From Phallus indusiatus (taxonomy: Eukaryota > Basidiomycota > Agaricomycetes > Phallales > Phallaceae), in the NCBI GenBank assembly GCA_027605045.1, contig JAQFWX010000043.1:186001-250000 (forward strand): 64,000 nucleotides of DNA, in the 5' to 3' direction. Under the pieces are notes generated by a model. That model saw nothing but the letters and a program-made list of their open reading frames with translations. It made no database searches and was not told the origin of the DNA. A program made the position numbers and the translations under genes. This document shows positions 15,453 through 28,314 of this stretch, piece after piece (within the stretch, counting starts at the first letter, position 1; every line of letters starts with the position of its first letter).

Positions 15453-15458
15453 CACGTG
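15453..15458. promoter_or_regulatory. Second E-box CACGTG upstream of CBF1-like gene
   Basis: A second CACGTG core lies about 230 bp upstream of the start codon, within GCACGTGC. Two such palindromes within 120 bp are more than expected by chance but not conclusive. Confidence 0.5.
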
Positions 15459-15459
15459 C

Positions 15460-16706
15460 TTTTGATCACCTGACCGTGTGGAGTTGTTCCGGCTTAAGCG
15501 GCACGGCCACGTCAATGTTGCCAATGCCATCTAACTCGCTGTTCACGTTGTTAGCGCTGTGTTTTGCCAATGATAAGGACCATGTGGATGTGGTATTCTC
15601 TCCTTTCATCGGAGAATAGCCAGGCTTCTAAATGCTACCTGGTGTTCAGAATCCGACGCACCAGATTTTGAGTTGAGAAGAGGACTCACGAAGAACTTTT
15701 ATAACTAACTTTCCTGCGGGACTGCTTCAGAATGAGGACTCTGGACAAGGTTCAATAAATCAACCGAGTTGTCTTTGTGGCAGAGGTTTTCTCAATCGAT
15801 TCGTACGTGCTATTGTCTGTTGACAACGTAGAGATATAGAAACTGTCAAAATTGAGCATAGATCCTGAACTGCTTTCAATGATATTGATGCGGCATACGA
15901 ATAACGGCATTTCTCAGATCAGTGCACTACGTCCCATTTTAAAAACAACTCTATACAGCTTTGCGCCTTCTGAGTTTCTGAAGGGTAGCGCCTGGCTTTT
16001 GAACATATTTGGATACACGGTCTAAATCAGTTTTGGCGTATCCTTGATCCAATCCAAAACAATAGCGTATTCACACGGAGAGCCTAAGGTTTAGAAATCC
16101 AATTATTTGACATCAGTAGGAACAGCTAAGGAGACGCTAGCTTGAAGATTATAGGACCCCGGTTCACAAATAGCACGAATTATCTTTGAGCATGACCTAG
16201 CAGTTTCAAGTACGTCGTAGCTACGATTCAATTTCAGTATGTTTCAGTAAGAATTACTCACATGCACAGCGCTCAGTTTTCATCATCTTCGTCATTTCTA
16301 TCATTCCATCTTTGCGGCAGGATAACTGGAATGATCCACCACAGCCATTGTCGTTATTTAACTCAATTCACATCAAAAAAGTTGCCTTGACTGCCCATCA
16401 TGTTGATGATATGGCATGGAGCTTGTATTTCATTGGATGCATAGCACATGCGACGGCTGCGAGTAAAACTTAAAAGGGCGACCTCTCCCAGCTTTCCAGA
16501 TTTTCCCCAACACCTTACTTTACTTTTCTCTCTTCTAATATATTCACTGTGAGTATCCTTCTTCTTCACCTCTTCTTCCTTTCGTTACTGTTACTATGAA
16601 TCATGTCTGACCAACTTCTTAGTTTTAGTTTTTTCTTTTCTTTTTTCTTCTACAACTTTTACTTTTTTTCTTTCTGCTTTTCACATTTTAAATTTTTTGA
16701 CAAACC
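15460..16706. other. Intergenic between divergent genes
   Basis: Divergent promoter region between the CBF1-like gene (minus) and the aspartic protease (plus). A long pyrimidine-rich tract (about 16540-16690) precedes the protease start, a common feature of strongly expressed fungal promoters. No gene recognised. Confidence 0.5.
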
Positions 16707-18593
16707 ATGTTCTTGAATCCCTCTTTGATTTCCATCGCACTTGCTCTTTTTGCTGCCGCAGGACCCATCCCGCATACTCCCCATGTGCCGCCAGTCCCAC
16801 GAGGTGCTAGCGTATCTGCTCCAGGAGTACATTGTGCTGTTAAGACTGCTGATGGACAGTTCAGTATGGAGGGTACCATTGCCCACATGAACCGGACGGC
16901 GAAGTAAAAAGCTCTTGATAAACAAACATTGAACAAACTTACTGATTCTCTTCGTCAGCAAATACCGTCAGAGTCTCCTCAACCTCAAAAATAACAAAGG
17001 CGAGAAGGCTTTTGATGAGGTCTGTTCCATTTAATTTAATTTAGGAAGCAATCTCGATTAATTATTGTTTGTCATTTAGGGTGTCGTGATTCTCCCCGAA
17101 CGACATGTCCATCATCCGGCGTCGCACACCAAACGACAATCCGAATCTCTCACTGATCAAGATGATGATTTGGAATGGACTGGAATTGTTTCTGTGGGCA
17201 CACCGGCGCAGAATTTCGTGATTGACTTCGACAGTATGCACTCCCATTCACTCCAAAGAACCCGTCCGATATCTAACATTCATTATAATAGCTGGTTCAT
17301 CCGATTTCTGGGTTCCTTTGACGGATTGCGAAACCTGTGAAGGGAAAGACCTCTTTGATCCTACAAAATCTACCACAATCACTGCATTGAACGGAAACTT
17401 CTCTATTAGTTACGGAGATGGCTCAACGGCCTCCGGTTTTCCTTTCCAGGATAACGGTAAGTTCTGCATAGCATGTCAGATAATGAGTAACAGTAAACTA
17501 ACACTACTTTCTCTTAAAAAATAGTGAGTGTGGGTGGAATAAACGTGACAAACCAAATCTTTGCTGGGGCAAATGAAATCAGCGGGAACTTAATTGAGTC
17601 TCCCGGCGATGGGTAAGTTTTAATAAGACCTTGTCTGAAGGTGCTTCTCATCTTTTCTGGATCCATTAGTCTCATGGGATTGGCCTTCCCGGCTATCTCA
17701 CAATTGGGTGTCAACAATACCATCTTCAACGCCTTCGCTGAAGGTGTAATCCCTGCCCCTCAATACTCCTTCAAATTGGCAGAGAACGGGTCATCTTTAT
17801 TCATTGGTGGTCAAGATACCTCTCTCTTCACCGGCGCAACAGAGTTCCACACACTTTCTAGTGCAATGGGCTTCTGGCAAATCGGCAATTGTACAGCCAA
17901 AGTTGGTGGTGCACCCGCGGTTTCCAACTTCGACACCGTCATCGACAGGTATTAGTGCCTCATTGTTTTCTGTAAATTCGATCACTTATGACATCGCTCA
18001 TAGTGGAACTACATTGATCGTCGGTCCCCCTCAGGCTGTTGCATCCTTCTATGCCCAGATTCCAGGTGCTCAACTGGCTGATCAGCAAAGTGGCGTCTTC
18101 GCTGTACCCTGTTCATCAAACATCCCATCCGTTGCCTTCAACTGGGGTGGTCGAGACTGGACTTTGAATCCCAACGAGTACGTCTAAAACCCAATTCTAT
18201 TTCCGAGCCTACTCTAAGTTTATCGTCTTACAAAGCTTCAACCTCGGACCCGTTCAACAAGGCTCCAACATGTGTGCTCTTGCCGTAGTCGGTCAAGATA
18301 TTGGCCTCGGTAATGCGTGGATTCTTGGAGATGTGTACGCTCTCCATCTTTTTTCTTCTAATATCAACAACATCTAACATTTATCTTGGGTCTTCAGTTT
18401 CCTCAAGGCTGTTTACTCGACCTTTGATTTTGGTCAATTTGCTGTTGGCTTCTCCCAACTTGCTCAAGGTGCACCTCCGAGCTCTGGGTCCGGACCTTCT
18501 CCTCCAGCTGGTGGTGCTCCGTCAAATAGTTCTTCGTCATCAAGCCCAGCTGCCCCATGCCCCTGTAGCTGTAGCGCAAGTGCGACAGTATAA
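16707..18593 (+). CDS. Secreted A1-family aspartic protease
   Basis: Nine exons (16707-16903, 16959-17019, 17080-17233, 17292-17456, 17525-17612, 17670-17948, 18004-18177, 18236-18334, 18398-18593) give 470 aa. The N-terminus MFLNPSLISIALALFAAAG is a signal peptide, followed by a propeptide ending near KRQSES, with a possible dibasic cleavage. Both catalytic aspartates are present: DTGSSDFW (its Thr codon is completed across an intron) and DSGTTLIVG. The flap Tyr is in ISYGDGSTASG. GNAWILGDVFLKAVYSTFD is the usual C-terminal block. A Ser/Pro/Gly-rich tail with CPCSC follows, without a strong hydrophobic GPI signal. It is an extracellular pepsin-like endopeptidase, probably nutritional (polyporopepsin-like). 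Nothing appears broken. Confidence 0.9.
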
Positions 18594-20900
18594 GTCTTTT
18601 TTGACAGGAAAACCTGTCTCCACTTGTCATATGTCCTGTAGCGTTCAATAAAAGCATTTAAATGTCATATCATATCCGACCCTGAGTTATTGACCTGAAT
18701 AAGGAACTTGAAGGTAAAGGTATGGCCATGGCTTCAGTTGAGCGGTGCATATGGGTGCAAGACAGTCGATGATGACCGGAGTCAAATTAACGTAAAAGAA
18801 CCGGTGTCCGATAAACTAGCCATGGTTTCGTACAACGAGTCCGAGCCGACAAAAGTAGGACGGATCTTTATATATTGGTCAATTGTAATGTACATAGAGA
18901 CCCGTTTTCCTTCTGTTCCCCGATCACTTTGACGGCTCAACAAGCCCTAGTGGACGTCAAGGCTCCGTGTCGTTGTGTCCCGTTCACGGCAATTCTTCGA
19001 GACCCAAAAACGTCCCACTGAAGTGCGAATATACGGTGAAAAGCAAATGACTATTGTCCTAAAATAACAAATGGGGAGCATCGATCATTCTAAAGCTTTT
19101 CGGTGAAACTGTGCAAACAAAAACATACATCAGCTTGGCACTTGGGGACTCTTGGTCCCCAAGCATACGTTACTGGTTGTACTGGGCTGGACAAACATCA
19201 TGATGGAGATGTTCGGTCTTGCAATGCATTTTGTTCGTTCCGGGTGGCCGTATAAGATACGTGTGGGCAAGCGAGTGGTGTTGCCACCGGTGGTTCATAG
19301 AGGAGAGCGCACATTTCCGCCCAGATGCTGCTATCACAGCTGTTGTTGCTGCAGTCCCGACAGGTTTCAGTTGGTCGCTTCCTGGGACGCGCAATTCATC
19401 AAAGTGGGATGGACGACTGTGACCTCGATCCCCGAGAAGACAAGGCCATACTACTACCTCTTGGAAAGCCACATCTAGCTGCTTCGCCTAAAGCAGGATT
19501 GGTTACTTTCCTGGTCCCCGAGGGTGTAAACGTCAAGATCATGTTGAGTTGAGAAAAGCGATAAAACTTGACGAAATTTAGCTATGGGTGATGCCGGCCA
19601 GCCAAGGCTTTGTGACCGAGAAGATCATAATCTCGATTGTCATCTGTTACGACGCATGTTAGAAGCGATGTTTTCTGATGTTTTATCGGCGATATTCAAT
19701 GGCTCCGTAGTACATGACAAACACCTAATGAACGTCTTAACAGGAAGATCGATTGGCGGTATGGAAGACTGCGCCTCTTGTTGAATGAATAGACCTCCCA
19801 CTAAATGGAAGAACACCGGTAAAAGCTCAAGCGCCGCCGATGTTCAATTGTTGATAGCAATAACGAGGAAGAACCGAATATTGTCTCTAATGAACATCCG
19901 GTTTAAAGTTGCCGTAAACTTTAGCGGGTTTGTCTATGGAGTAGGTAATGCCGATAAAAGGGCAGAGATAGTCACCGTAGTTGACCGGTGATAGGCAATT
20001 ATTAATGGGTTTACACCATTAACCGATTTCTATCTTTAACGGAACGCAAGATGAGAATGAGAAAAGTGAAAGGATAGAAAGTAGCTCATACGTTTTAGCT
20101 GCCTTGCCTGCGTGCGTCTAGGGATCCATCTGGTAAGGCGCCATGAGAGGTTGTAAGAGTCCTGCTATAGAACAGCAAGTACGAGTACCCAGAACGACTG
20201 AGGTCACTACGGGATGGCCAGGTAGGGTAGGCAGTCAGGGTAGGCATTTACTCTTTATAACTTTCCGTAACGGGCCAGGAAAGCGTATGATTAAACCTCA
20301 GGATGCTGAATGGATCATGAGAGCGATTTGCGCAGACTTGAAGCTGGATAGAAATTAAATGAGAAATTTGTCTTGTGGAAGTCAGAGTACCTACATCAAC
20401 TCCTGCCGCACCCAAGCCAGCCATGTGCATGAGCATTAAGTATTGACCCTCAATGCCAACATTCTGTTTTTCTGTTGTTGATTTTCAAAAGTATGATTTA
20501 GAGATCGTTTCTCTCTTGGGATTAGACGATACTGATGATTCAGTTATGGCTGTCTGCAGAAAACAGTCGGGATAAAGCATTAGTACATTAGTCTCGGTTG
20601 TCGCTCGGGCGCTAATATCGGCAGCTTCCGCTGGTAGTTTTCCTTGTAAAAAGCAGCTTGAAAGTTGTTGAAAGCAGCACATAAAAATTCCTCGAGGATT
20701 TTATGATTGGATTACTTCTCTTGCTGTCACAACCTATTGGACAGATGGAATGGAGTAATATCAAGCGTCCGTCTCACGTAGGTGTTTTTTTTTACAGATC
20801 GATGGTTATATTCCAAATGTCCATAACTACTAAAACCAAATTCGCTTTCTTAAAGACTCCGTTAAGCTCTCTTGGAAGAAGCTTTCTTGGAATTATCTAA
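18594..20900. other. Long stretch with no convincing gene
   Basis: 2.3 kb with short frames on both strands (for example 19152-19552, 19584-19784, 20143-20358). None shows a recognised motif, and I could not join them by splice sites into one protein. It may hold a decayed gene or non-coding sequence. Confidence 0.45.
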
Positions 20901-20902
20901 AT

Positions 20903-22363
20903 TTATAACGTAGTCCACTTCGTCTCTAAATATTTGGGAGATAAGCGACAGTCGACACTACCGAAAATGGTAAGGCACAATACTGACCTCACGCTTTGGA
21001 GGAAATCATCATTGGAATAGGTGGGCTTCCATCCCAGTGCACGGATACGCTCTCCGCGACAACGAGAATTACTTCCCAGATAATACGACTAGACGACGAC
21101 ATTAGGAAGATCGAGTGCAGGGGGATCAGAAAATGATGCTCACTCCTTTCAGGTACTTCTTGACCTCCTCATCACTGAGTACCGTAGGCTCAGGTTGGCC
21201 AATGTTATATTTACTGGACAACTTCTCCGAAATAGCACGAGCAGCGTCGAGGCCTCTGTATTCTATACAAATCTAGTGATTAGTAAAACGTACTTCGGGT
21301 CCAGATCAATTGCTTCACCTCCAGATTCTGTTCGACAAGGTAATTAGCACTATCCCGACTTTGAGAAGACCGAAAACTGACCTCCGTAGTAATAACCTTC
21401 CCAACCTGTCGCCGTCTTTCCCTCAAGAGCTTTCTCAAAAACTAAAGCGATAATCTCTCCGACTGGGAAAAGTCACGTTAATTCAAGGGGAGGTGAATCA
21501 AAGAGGAAATGATAACTCGTACTTTCTTTGATATGGATATTGGGCCAAAGATTCAGGCCTTTGCCCATCACGGCTCCTTGTCCACGTGCGACACCTACTC
21601 GGATGAGCTCAGGCATTTGGATCGAGATCTCATTGGCGACCCCCTTTGCGACAAACACATTATTGGCGACGCCGTAAATTGTGGATGGGAGGACGATGTG
21701 AGTCTTAATTTTAGAACCCGGTTCAGAAGAAGCATTTAAGACCATTAATTCCACGTTGCGGTGAAATGCCCCAGGGGGAAGTGAATTGATATGATCAGGA
21801 TCTAGATCCGAATATATCTCTTCCGTAGCTTAGTGATATGATGGTTAGTGATTCCAGAAGCTATTTCCGTGCCATCATAAAACTTACCATATTCTCCACG
21901 AGCATCATCAGTCAAAACACCAGTACCGCTCTAATTATCCAGAACTTTATCAGACAAATCAGGCCATATTCGTTAGAAATGTGATTTTACCACATGAATA
22001 TATATCGTTTCTTTTCCTTCGGCACTTCTCTTTCGCATACCCTCTAGCAATGCTTCACAGCTAGCAACGTGATCAGCCGAGTCCGCAGTGTGAACGACAA
22101 CATCTGCTTTTCTGGCTTCTTCGATCAAGAGATCTCTATCGTCCAGAGTACCAATGACAGGTCTAACGCCTAAAGACTCCACAATAGGTGCTTTAGATGC
22201 ATTCCTTAGCAAAGCGGAGTAGGAATGATGTTTAGTTGTCGGGGATGCGAGAAGCTGAGAGAGAGTTTCGCCGCCGATGTAGCCCGTTACACTAAAAAAA
22301 GATGTGATGCGAAATTTCTATAATCGTTTTAACATACCCTGTAATGAATACACTTTTAGACAT
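20903..22363 (-). CDS. NAD(P)-binding epimerase / NmrA-like protein
   Basis: The start ATG at 22363 gives MSKSVFITG and, across a short intron, VTGYIGGETLSQLL, a TGxxGxxG Rossmann fingerprint of extended or atypical short-chain dehydrogenases. Early exons are 22338-22363, 21991-22291 and 21888-21930; later ones encode IYSDLDPDHINSLPPGAFHR, THIVLPSTIYG, a region with GKGLNLWPNIHIKE, and a C-terminal block with GSNSRCRGERIRALGWKP. This resembles fungal NAD-dependent epimerase/dehydratase-like proteins acting on nucleotide sugars or related cytosolic substrates; the substrate is not predictable. The last exon reads through to a TAA at 20903-20905 with an unusual tail, so the 3' end is uncertain. 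No internal frameshift was noticed. Confidence 0.75.
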
Positions 22364-23243
22364 TGTTGGCAGTCAAGGTTCAAGATTCAAGATTCAGGAG
22401 CGTCGGTGTGAAAATACCGCATATACTTATATTCCTGCGCTCGATCGCGAGATAATGATGTCATCCCGCTGGACAACGAATTTACGGCACCAGAGTTCGA
22501 AGGATACTCGTGTAACTCGTCGTTTCCGTTCGTATATGTACCACCGATTTTACCAATGCACTAATGCACTGTTAATTCAACCTGACTGGTTTGATAGGCC
22601 TTTGAGTATTCAACCTTTGAGTCAACTGTAACTTTATCAATTTGCCTGTTTAGTATTGATGCATTTTGAATTTTTGATGCTTTAATGTTGGACATTTGGG
22701 TGATTTGTCTGCAATGATTGAGCTCATGTGACATAGATATATAGTATTCATAAGACTGTCAGCTGGCTTTTTAGTCGTTCCTGTCTTGGAACAAGCCAAA
22801 GCCGAAAAGGCACGTCGGTTACAGTTGCAATACAGTTGTGCAGTCTCAGGAAATGAACAATTCAACTAAATTTGCATGTTTAGCCCTATAACGCTATCTG
22901 AATAGCTAACTCACGTCATTCAATTGAAAAATGCAACAATCTATGATTGCCGACATGGAAAGAGCCGAATCAGAAATTTGGCAGGCCCTGCCAAAACCTC
23001 CTTCCTCTTAATTTCATCCGCGAACTTTATAATGCCTTCTGCTATTACAGGATTCAATTGCAAAAGGCGCCATTTGACGAGAAATTAATATTTAGCGGCA
23101 CAACAGGATTCGATTTCAAGTTTGACCAGCCGGGTTAATGAGTGGGAACCGGGTAGCCTGGTATTGAACTTAAATATGGACCACTGTGGACTTGAGCCTG
23201 AGGACCTTGCCTTGTCTACCACCCCCACTCTATCCTGCCACTC
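22364..23243. other. Divergent intergenic region
   Basis: Spacer between the epimerase-like gene (minus) and the F-box gene (plus). Only short uninformative frames occur. A small direct repeat (TTCAAGATTCAAGATTCA, about 22377-22396) sits just upstream of the epimerase start. Confidence 0.4.
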
Positions 23244-25104
23244 ATGCACTCTCTTCTTACCATTCCGTTTGAAGTTCTAGAACACATTGCTTACTACGTC
23301 GGCTCAAATCAGCTATCGGGACCTCCGACAGACCTTGTATCCTTGTCAGTGAGCTGCAGGGTGTTGCACAATTCTCTGGCCCCTTCGCGCAATCCAACCC
23401 TTTACGCAGCCATATTTTCCTACAAGTTCGATACTACCGCAATTAGACGGAGGTTGGATGCCGAATATGTTACCCCGACCGCTCTTTCGTTGGAGCTGAG
23501 CCGGAGGTTTACTGTCTTGCAGCGGCTGCGGCACGGTGACGGCAGTCAAGTCGTTCTGTCGGACTCGTCATATCAGGAGAATGATCTATGGCAAGCCATC
23601 CTAATGATGTTAGAGGTATAGTCTCTGTGCCAAATGCTAGTGCTGCCGCGCGCTAATACGTTGGTCCGATTAGAACGATGGCAAGAACGCTGTGCAACTT
23701 AAAGAGTGGGGCAGAATTTCTGAATGGATGAAGGATTTCTTCCTAGAATATTCTGGCGCCTCGCGTATTGCATATGACAGTGACTATAATACCTGGCCAC
23801 GGAGCACGTTTCAGAACTGTCTAGCTTTGTGGTTGTTATATCTTTGTGGTAAGTCACGTTCGCAGTAGCAAGGCGCATCTTCTAAATTTGTGATTAGACA
23901 ACGGTGGGATTATCGACTCTTCGTTATATGTAGATATATACCGCGCATTTGCCGTTGGTGCAAACCGAGTGCGTTACGACAGTATGGCTCCGTAGAGAAG
24001 ATCGCTGACCATCATTAACAAACTAGTATCCTGTCACTCCTTTTACTTGGACGGATTTCAGGCATCCTTGCGCTTTCAGCCCTTCAGAAATTCACGTTAC
24101 AGAATACCTAGGTCAAACTCTCCATCCTAGATGTCCGTCAGTAGCCCTACCAGCTATTCTAGGACATCTCGCTCAATTAAAAGAACCAACACTGTGGAGA
24201 TTGAGTTCCCAAGCACTTTCCAAGCGGACAACATTTCGAAAATCTTCGTCTGCAGTTCAAGGAAGCAGTCAGTGGGATTCAGATTGGGCGAGATGGAAGC
24301 CTATCGAGTATACTTCCGACACCGACTCGGCTACGCGCAGCGTTGTTCAACATTTTGTTTTTCCGAATGCTTTTGAGGGGACATGGGAAGGGTTGTTCAC
24401 TGTAAGCTGAATGAATTATCCTTCTTTGTAGGCATTAGTTGAACAACCTGCTAAACGTATAGTACCTGGACTTTGGAGTGTTTGCGGCGATCTTAGCAGG
24501 AGAACCGCCACAAATTGCGACAGATAGTACGATCGGCCAAAACCTTCATGTTTGGAAACTGCGAGAGTATCATCTATATGGATCATCTTCAGATGAGGTC
24601 CTTCCGCCTGGTTCTCCGCGGGACGCGTTCTTTCCTTCATCGGCTACAATCGCAGAATCGGGTGGTCAATTGACTATTTCTCATGATTCACAATCTTTCA
24701 TATATACCCGGAGTAAAAAGGATATATTTAAGGATACAGTTATCCGGGATATGATCTTGATCGGGGAGGTGCGCATTCGCTTCATCATATCCAGTGAGAT
24801 TCATCACGTTGATTGGTTCATAGGGTCATTCTGCATGGGGAGAATTCAGATTGAAAGGTCGTATTCGCGCTAGGGATGGATTCATTACCATTCTTAAAGA
24901 ATACGTAAGCCCTTGACTCTTGTAGATCTAGGCGGGAAATATTGACGACATCTCTCTATACAGAACGGACCGGACGAGCGAGGTAAATGGCTATACCGTG
25001 GTTACCTTCTTGGCAACAATTTCGTCGGAAGATGGAGAGATACTATGACACCCACCACTATGGTAGGATACGAAGGTGGTTTTGAACTTCACAAGCGCTC
25101 GTGA
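23244..25104 (+). CDS. F-box-like protein of the Agaricomycete family
   Basis: Seven exons (23244-23615, 23674-23848, 23898-23968, 24027-24401, 24463-24768, 24824-24904, 24964-25104) give 506 aa. The N-terminus (LLTIPFEVLEHIAYYVG, then LVSLSVSCRVLHNSLAP) is an F-box-like Skp1-binding motif. The C-terminal half contains blocks repeated across mushroom F-box paralogues: FVFPNAFEGTWEGLFT, WKLREYHL, GHSAWGEFRLKGRIRARDG and GKWLYRGYLLGNN, ending GYEGGFELHKRS. It is presumably a substrate adaptor of an SCF ubiquitin ligase, with the C-terminal beta-rich domain as target binder. Introns are 50-62 bp with good consensus; all joins keep frame. No break was seen. Confidence 0.8.
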
Positions 25105-25329
25105 ACCCATGTGTCGACTGTCTACTACACTATTAAATTCTTACTTTGAATGATGAGTTTTGGGATTTCTTGCATATATTTATTGGGAATTGAGGTGTCG
25201 TGACAAATATATATATGTACGGTATTTGGTTAATATACGGGACTACAGCCGTACTTATCAATATGTAAAAAAGCTAGCTTTGGTGTTTTGCCCGCGATAG
25301 GAAAAAGGATGCCTATATGTTCGCCCTAC

Positions 25330-25715
25330 CAATGAAGCCAGGGAACGAGTCTATAAAGAACTCTCCACGCGATCATCCCATTTTTCCTCCAAGCAATTTT
25401 GAAGATGTCCGATTTCTTCGACGAGCTGCGCTGCTAGCTATATTATGGACGCTATGAAGCAGGTAGGATGGCCACAAGATAAACCCCACAAGTCGGGTAT
25501 ACGATCCCGTCATGATCCATCGATTTTGAGAATTGAAGGGGAATAAAATGGCACCGACGATCATACCGTAAACCAGGTCGATGTAACTGGGTTGTCCTAC
25601 AATTGCACCTAGTAGGGACCGAAATCTAGTATGATGACTTTATGTTCGGCCGGATTGTGACTTGAAAAGTAAAGATTTTCCTAATGCTCTGAAGCATAGC
25701 AAGCGAAGATAGCTT
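25330..25715 (-). pseudogene. Decayed ICMT-like methyltransferase fragment
   Basis: Minus-strand sequence aligns by eye, through several frameshifts and stops, with the intact gene at 62866-63655. SLRLLCFRALGK corresponds to SLRLLCFKTLGK, GQPSYIDL to RHPSYTGG, and VEEIGHLQNCLEEKWDDRVE to VEERNLQAHFGESWDDYVK. The N-terminal half is absent. The fragment ends exactly where the Copia element begins at 25716, but its N-terminal half is not visible on the far side at 59562, so the gene was probably already truncated before insertion. Confidence 0.75.
25711..25715. repeat. Target-site duplication of Copia element (left)
   Basis: AGCTT directly precedes the 5' LTR; the same five bases follow the 3' LTR at 59557-59561. 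This proves that everything between is one insertion into a single ancestral site. Confidence 0.95.
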
Positions 25716-25895
25716 TGTTGGAATTACGATATAATCACTAGTTAGATAGTAGATAACACGCGTCACGACGCGTAACATGTAACCTGGGGCGCCGGGCAAA
25801 AGACTGACGTCTTTTGACCGTTGCATCCCAGGTATGTAAACTACAACAGTTAATATGACGTCTTTTGACCGTTGCATCCCAGTGCACGTTCAACA
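25716..25895 (+). repeat. 5' LTR of the Copia element
   Basis: Begins TGTTGGAATTAC and ends GTTCAACA. It is 51 bp longer than the 3' LTR because the block containing GACGTCTTTTGACCGTTGC is present twice, separated by about 25 bp. Excluding this, I count five differences from the 3' LTR, all CpG transitions. Confidence 0.93.
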
Positions 25896-26021
25896 GGTTA
25901 TGGGCCCCGGTGCCTTAACTTAATAACTGATGAAGAGTAAAGATACACGCAGCCACCTCGTTCACATCTTCATTCATCTGTCTATAAAACACGCAATACC
26001 GCCCCGTCAGCTACACCCACA

Positions 26022-27303
26022 ATGTCTGGCTTTGATTCCACCAAGAAAAGCTTTGACAATCTCACAGGCACCCCCAGCAACTATGCTTCGTGGAGCGAGA
26101 ACATGAAATCTTTTCTTAAAACGCGACGCGAATGGTCGGCTGTCGAAGGCGAACCTGAACCTACACCCAAAAACCCTAGTGACCCGACGCGTCAAGAACG
26201 CCTCGATCTTAAGGATTGGAAAAATACAAGGGACTCTGCAGCAGGTGCCATTTTTCTTTGTATTGACGAATCGCAAAAAGACCTCGTGCGCGATTGCCAA
26301 GACGACCCACAACTCATGTGGATACGTTTGAAGGAAAACCACCAGCAGCCTAAAGCAGGCCCGTGTTTCAGCGCCTACGATGCTCTCTTCAACATTCGCA
26401 AAGAAGAAGGCGAGACTTTGACAAACCTACTTGGACGTGGTTCGCGCATGATGACTGCCATCAAATCTCTTCGCCCTGAGCATTACACTATGCAACAATT
26501 AGACGAAGAACTCCTCTGTATGGCCCTCATACGTAGCTTACCCACAGAGTATTCTGGCTTCATTGACTCGCTCTTCCTCATCGATAAGCTCAGCCTAACC
26601 TCCCTTCGTGCAGCATTTCACAACCACGAGAATCAGGCACAACTTCGCGATACTGTATCCACATCGACTGCCGCTATGAAAGCCGTTCCAGACAAGACCC
26701 CTGTCAAATGCACTTGGTGCTCTCGCCCTAACCACATAGAGGACAACTGCTATCAAAAGCAAGCGTCGTGGCTGAGAGACCAAGAGAAAGTGGCGGCAAA
26801 GTACAATGAGAAGAAGAAGAACAAAGGCGAGAAGGTGACTATCACGGAAGTCAAAGAAGAGTCTGCCTCTCTTGCAAGTTTTGATCCTTCATCACCAGCG
26901 TCTGCTGACTGGAATATTGATACAGGCGCGTCTCGTAACATGACACCACATCACATGTGGTTCAAGATGTACACCCCTCATCGAGTTCCTATTCGCCTCG
27001 CCAATGATACCATCATCTATTCGGCAGGAGTCGGACTAGTCGTTTTCTGGCCAAAAGGAGAAAAAGGGGAAGATCTAGAACCAGTTGAATTCCATGATGT
27101 TCTTCATGTACCTGCGCTTAGAAATAATCTATTATCACCATTCTATCTCACCCGCGAGAAGGGCTACACTGTGAACATCATGAAATCCACTGTTGACTTC
27201 TTGCATGGAAACAAAGTTTGCTTCTCAGCTACAATCACAGAAGACAACATCGGTTACCTTCACGGCCACACCGAAATCTTCCCCAGAGAGTCTGTAATGA
27301 TAG
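26022..27303 (+). pseudogene. Copia gag and protease (first segment)
   Basis: MSGFDSTKKSFDNLTGTPS opens an uninterrupted gag frame with the UBN2-like Copia gag region (YASWSENMKSFLKT, and LTNLLGRGSRMMTAIKSL). A CCHC-type zinc knuckle follows (CTWCSRPNHIEDNC), then the aspartic protease site (WNIDTGASRNM). The frame is broken by the solo LTR at 27304. Gag would form the virus-like particle and the protease would process the polyprotein. The frame is intact here but it cannot yield a whole polyprotein. Confidence 0.9.
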
Positions 27304-27699
27304 TGTTAGGGCTACTCAGCTCACACTAGAGGGAGGGGATCCTAAGAGAATATATTAGAAGGGAAACTAACTACTCACCTAGAGGGAGGGGATCCTAAGA
27401 GAACAAGCTTAGGGACCCTCACTCTAGGTACAGCTACTATATACATAAAACGACAACGCGGTGTGCGGCCCTGACACAGCTAAGTGCCAGGCGCCCAAGC
27501 CGAACCTAAGCGACATGATGTCACGGGCATCATGCCGGGTACGAGCGCGCGACGCGCGCGAGTAGAGAAAGTGAAATAGAGACGGAACAAGGAAACGGAG
27601 AGTGAAAGTAAAATATGGAAATGGTAAATAAAATAGAAAAGAAATGATGCCGATGATAATAAATAAGAAAATGAGAGACGGCGGTAGCGTACCCTGACA
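27304..27699 (-). mobile_element. Solo LTR, Gypsy family A (TSD GATAG)
   Basis: 396 bp from TGTTAGGG to CCCTGACA, flanked on both sides by GATAG (27299-27303 and 27700-27704). It closely matches the LTRs of the chromodomain Gypsy at 41928 and 57084, in reverse orientation. It carries the TATATA promoter-like core and the long stem-loop typical of this family. Confidence 0.93.
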
Positions 27700-28314
27700 G
27701 ATAGCTGCAAACTCCAGTCAAACAAGCACATGCAAGATGGACCTAACACTCTGGCATCGTCGCTGTGCACACATATCATCAGAGAAAGTCCGCTCTATGA
27801 TTGAACACCAACTAGTAAAAGGTGTGAAACACACAGCCTTGACAACTCCGGATCCTATATGTGAACCATGTATCTCCGGAAAGCTCCATCGCCACAATGT
27901 CCCAAAGAAGCCGCATGTCCCACATGAGACAAAACTAGCTCGAATCTATTCTGATCTCAAAGGTCCAATGTCTACCAGTACCCCTGAGGGATACAATTAC
28001 TGGATCACATTCATATGTGACTCTTCCCGCTTCTGGGCAGTATACCCTCTTCGCCGGAAAAGTGACGCATTTTATGCATTCAAGATATATAAAGCATATG
28101 CCGAGAATGCGAACCCAGGCTTATGCATCATTGAATTCCAAGATGATGAAGGTGGAGAGTACATGGGAAATGAGTTCATTAAGTTCTGTGATGACAGTGG
28201 GATTCAGCGCTGACACACAGAAACTGACGAAGCATATCAAAATGGTGTGGCGGAACGAGTGAACAGAACAATAGGTGAAGCAGTGATCACACTCCTTACA
28301 GAGTCAAAGCTACC
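27700..28314 (+). pseudogene. Copia integrase (first segment)
   Basis: Contains the GAG-pre-integrase region (LWHRRCAHISSEKVRSMI, CEPCISGKLHR; an HHCC-type zinc site) and the start of the integrase catalytic core (YSDLKGPMSTSTPEGYNYW, then the second Asp in FQDDEGGEYMG). An in-frame TGA near 28212 interrupts it, after which NGVAERVNRTIGEA, with the catalytic Glu, is readable. Broken by a solo LTR at 28315. Confidence 0.88.

Noticed and set aside
17221..17240. Apparent loss of the first protease motif (the unspliced reading gives DSM instead of DTG)
   Set aside because: An intron splits the motif; splicing restores DTGSS.
19152..19552. Overlapping 75-108-codon frames on both strands
   Set aside because: No motif, no splice-joined extension and no family resemblance; reported only as an unassigned stretch.
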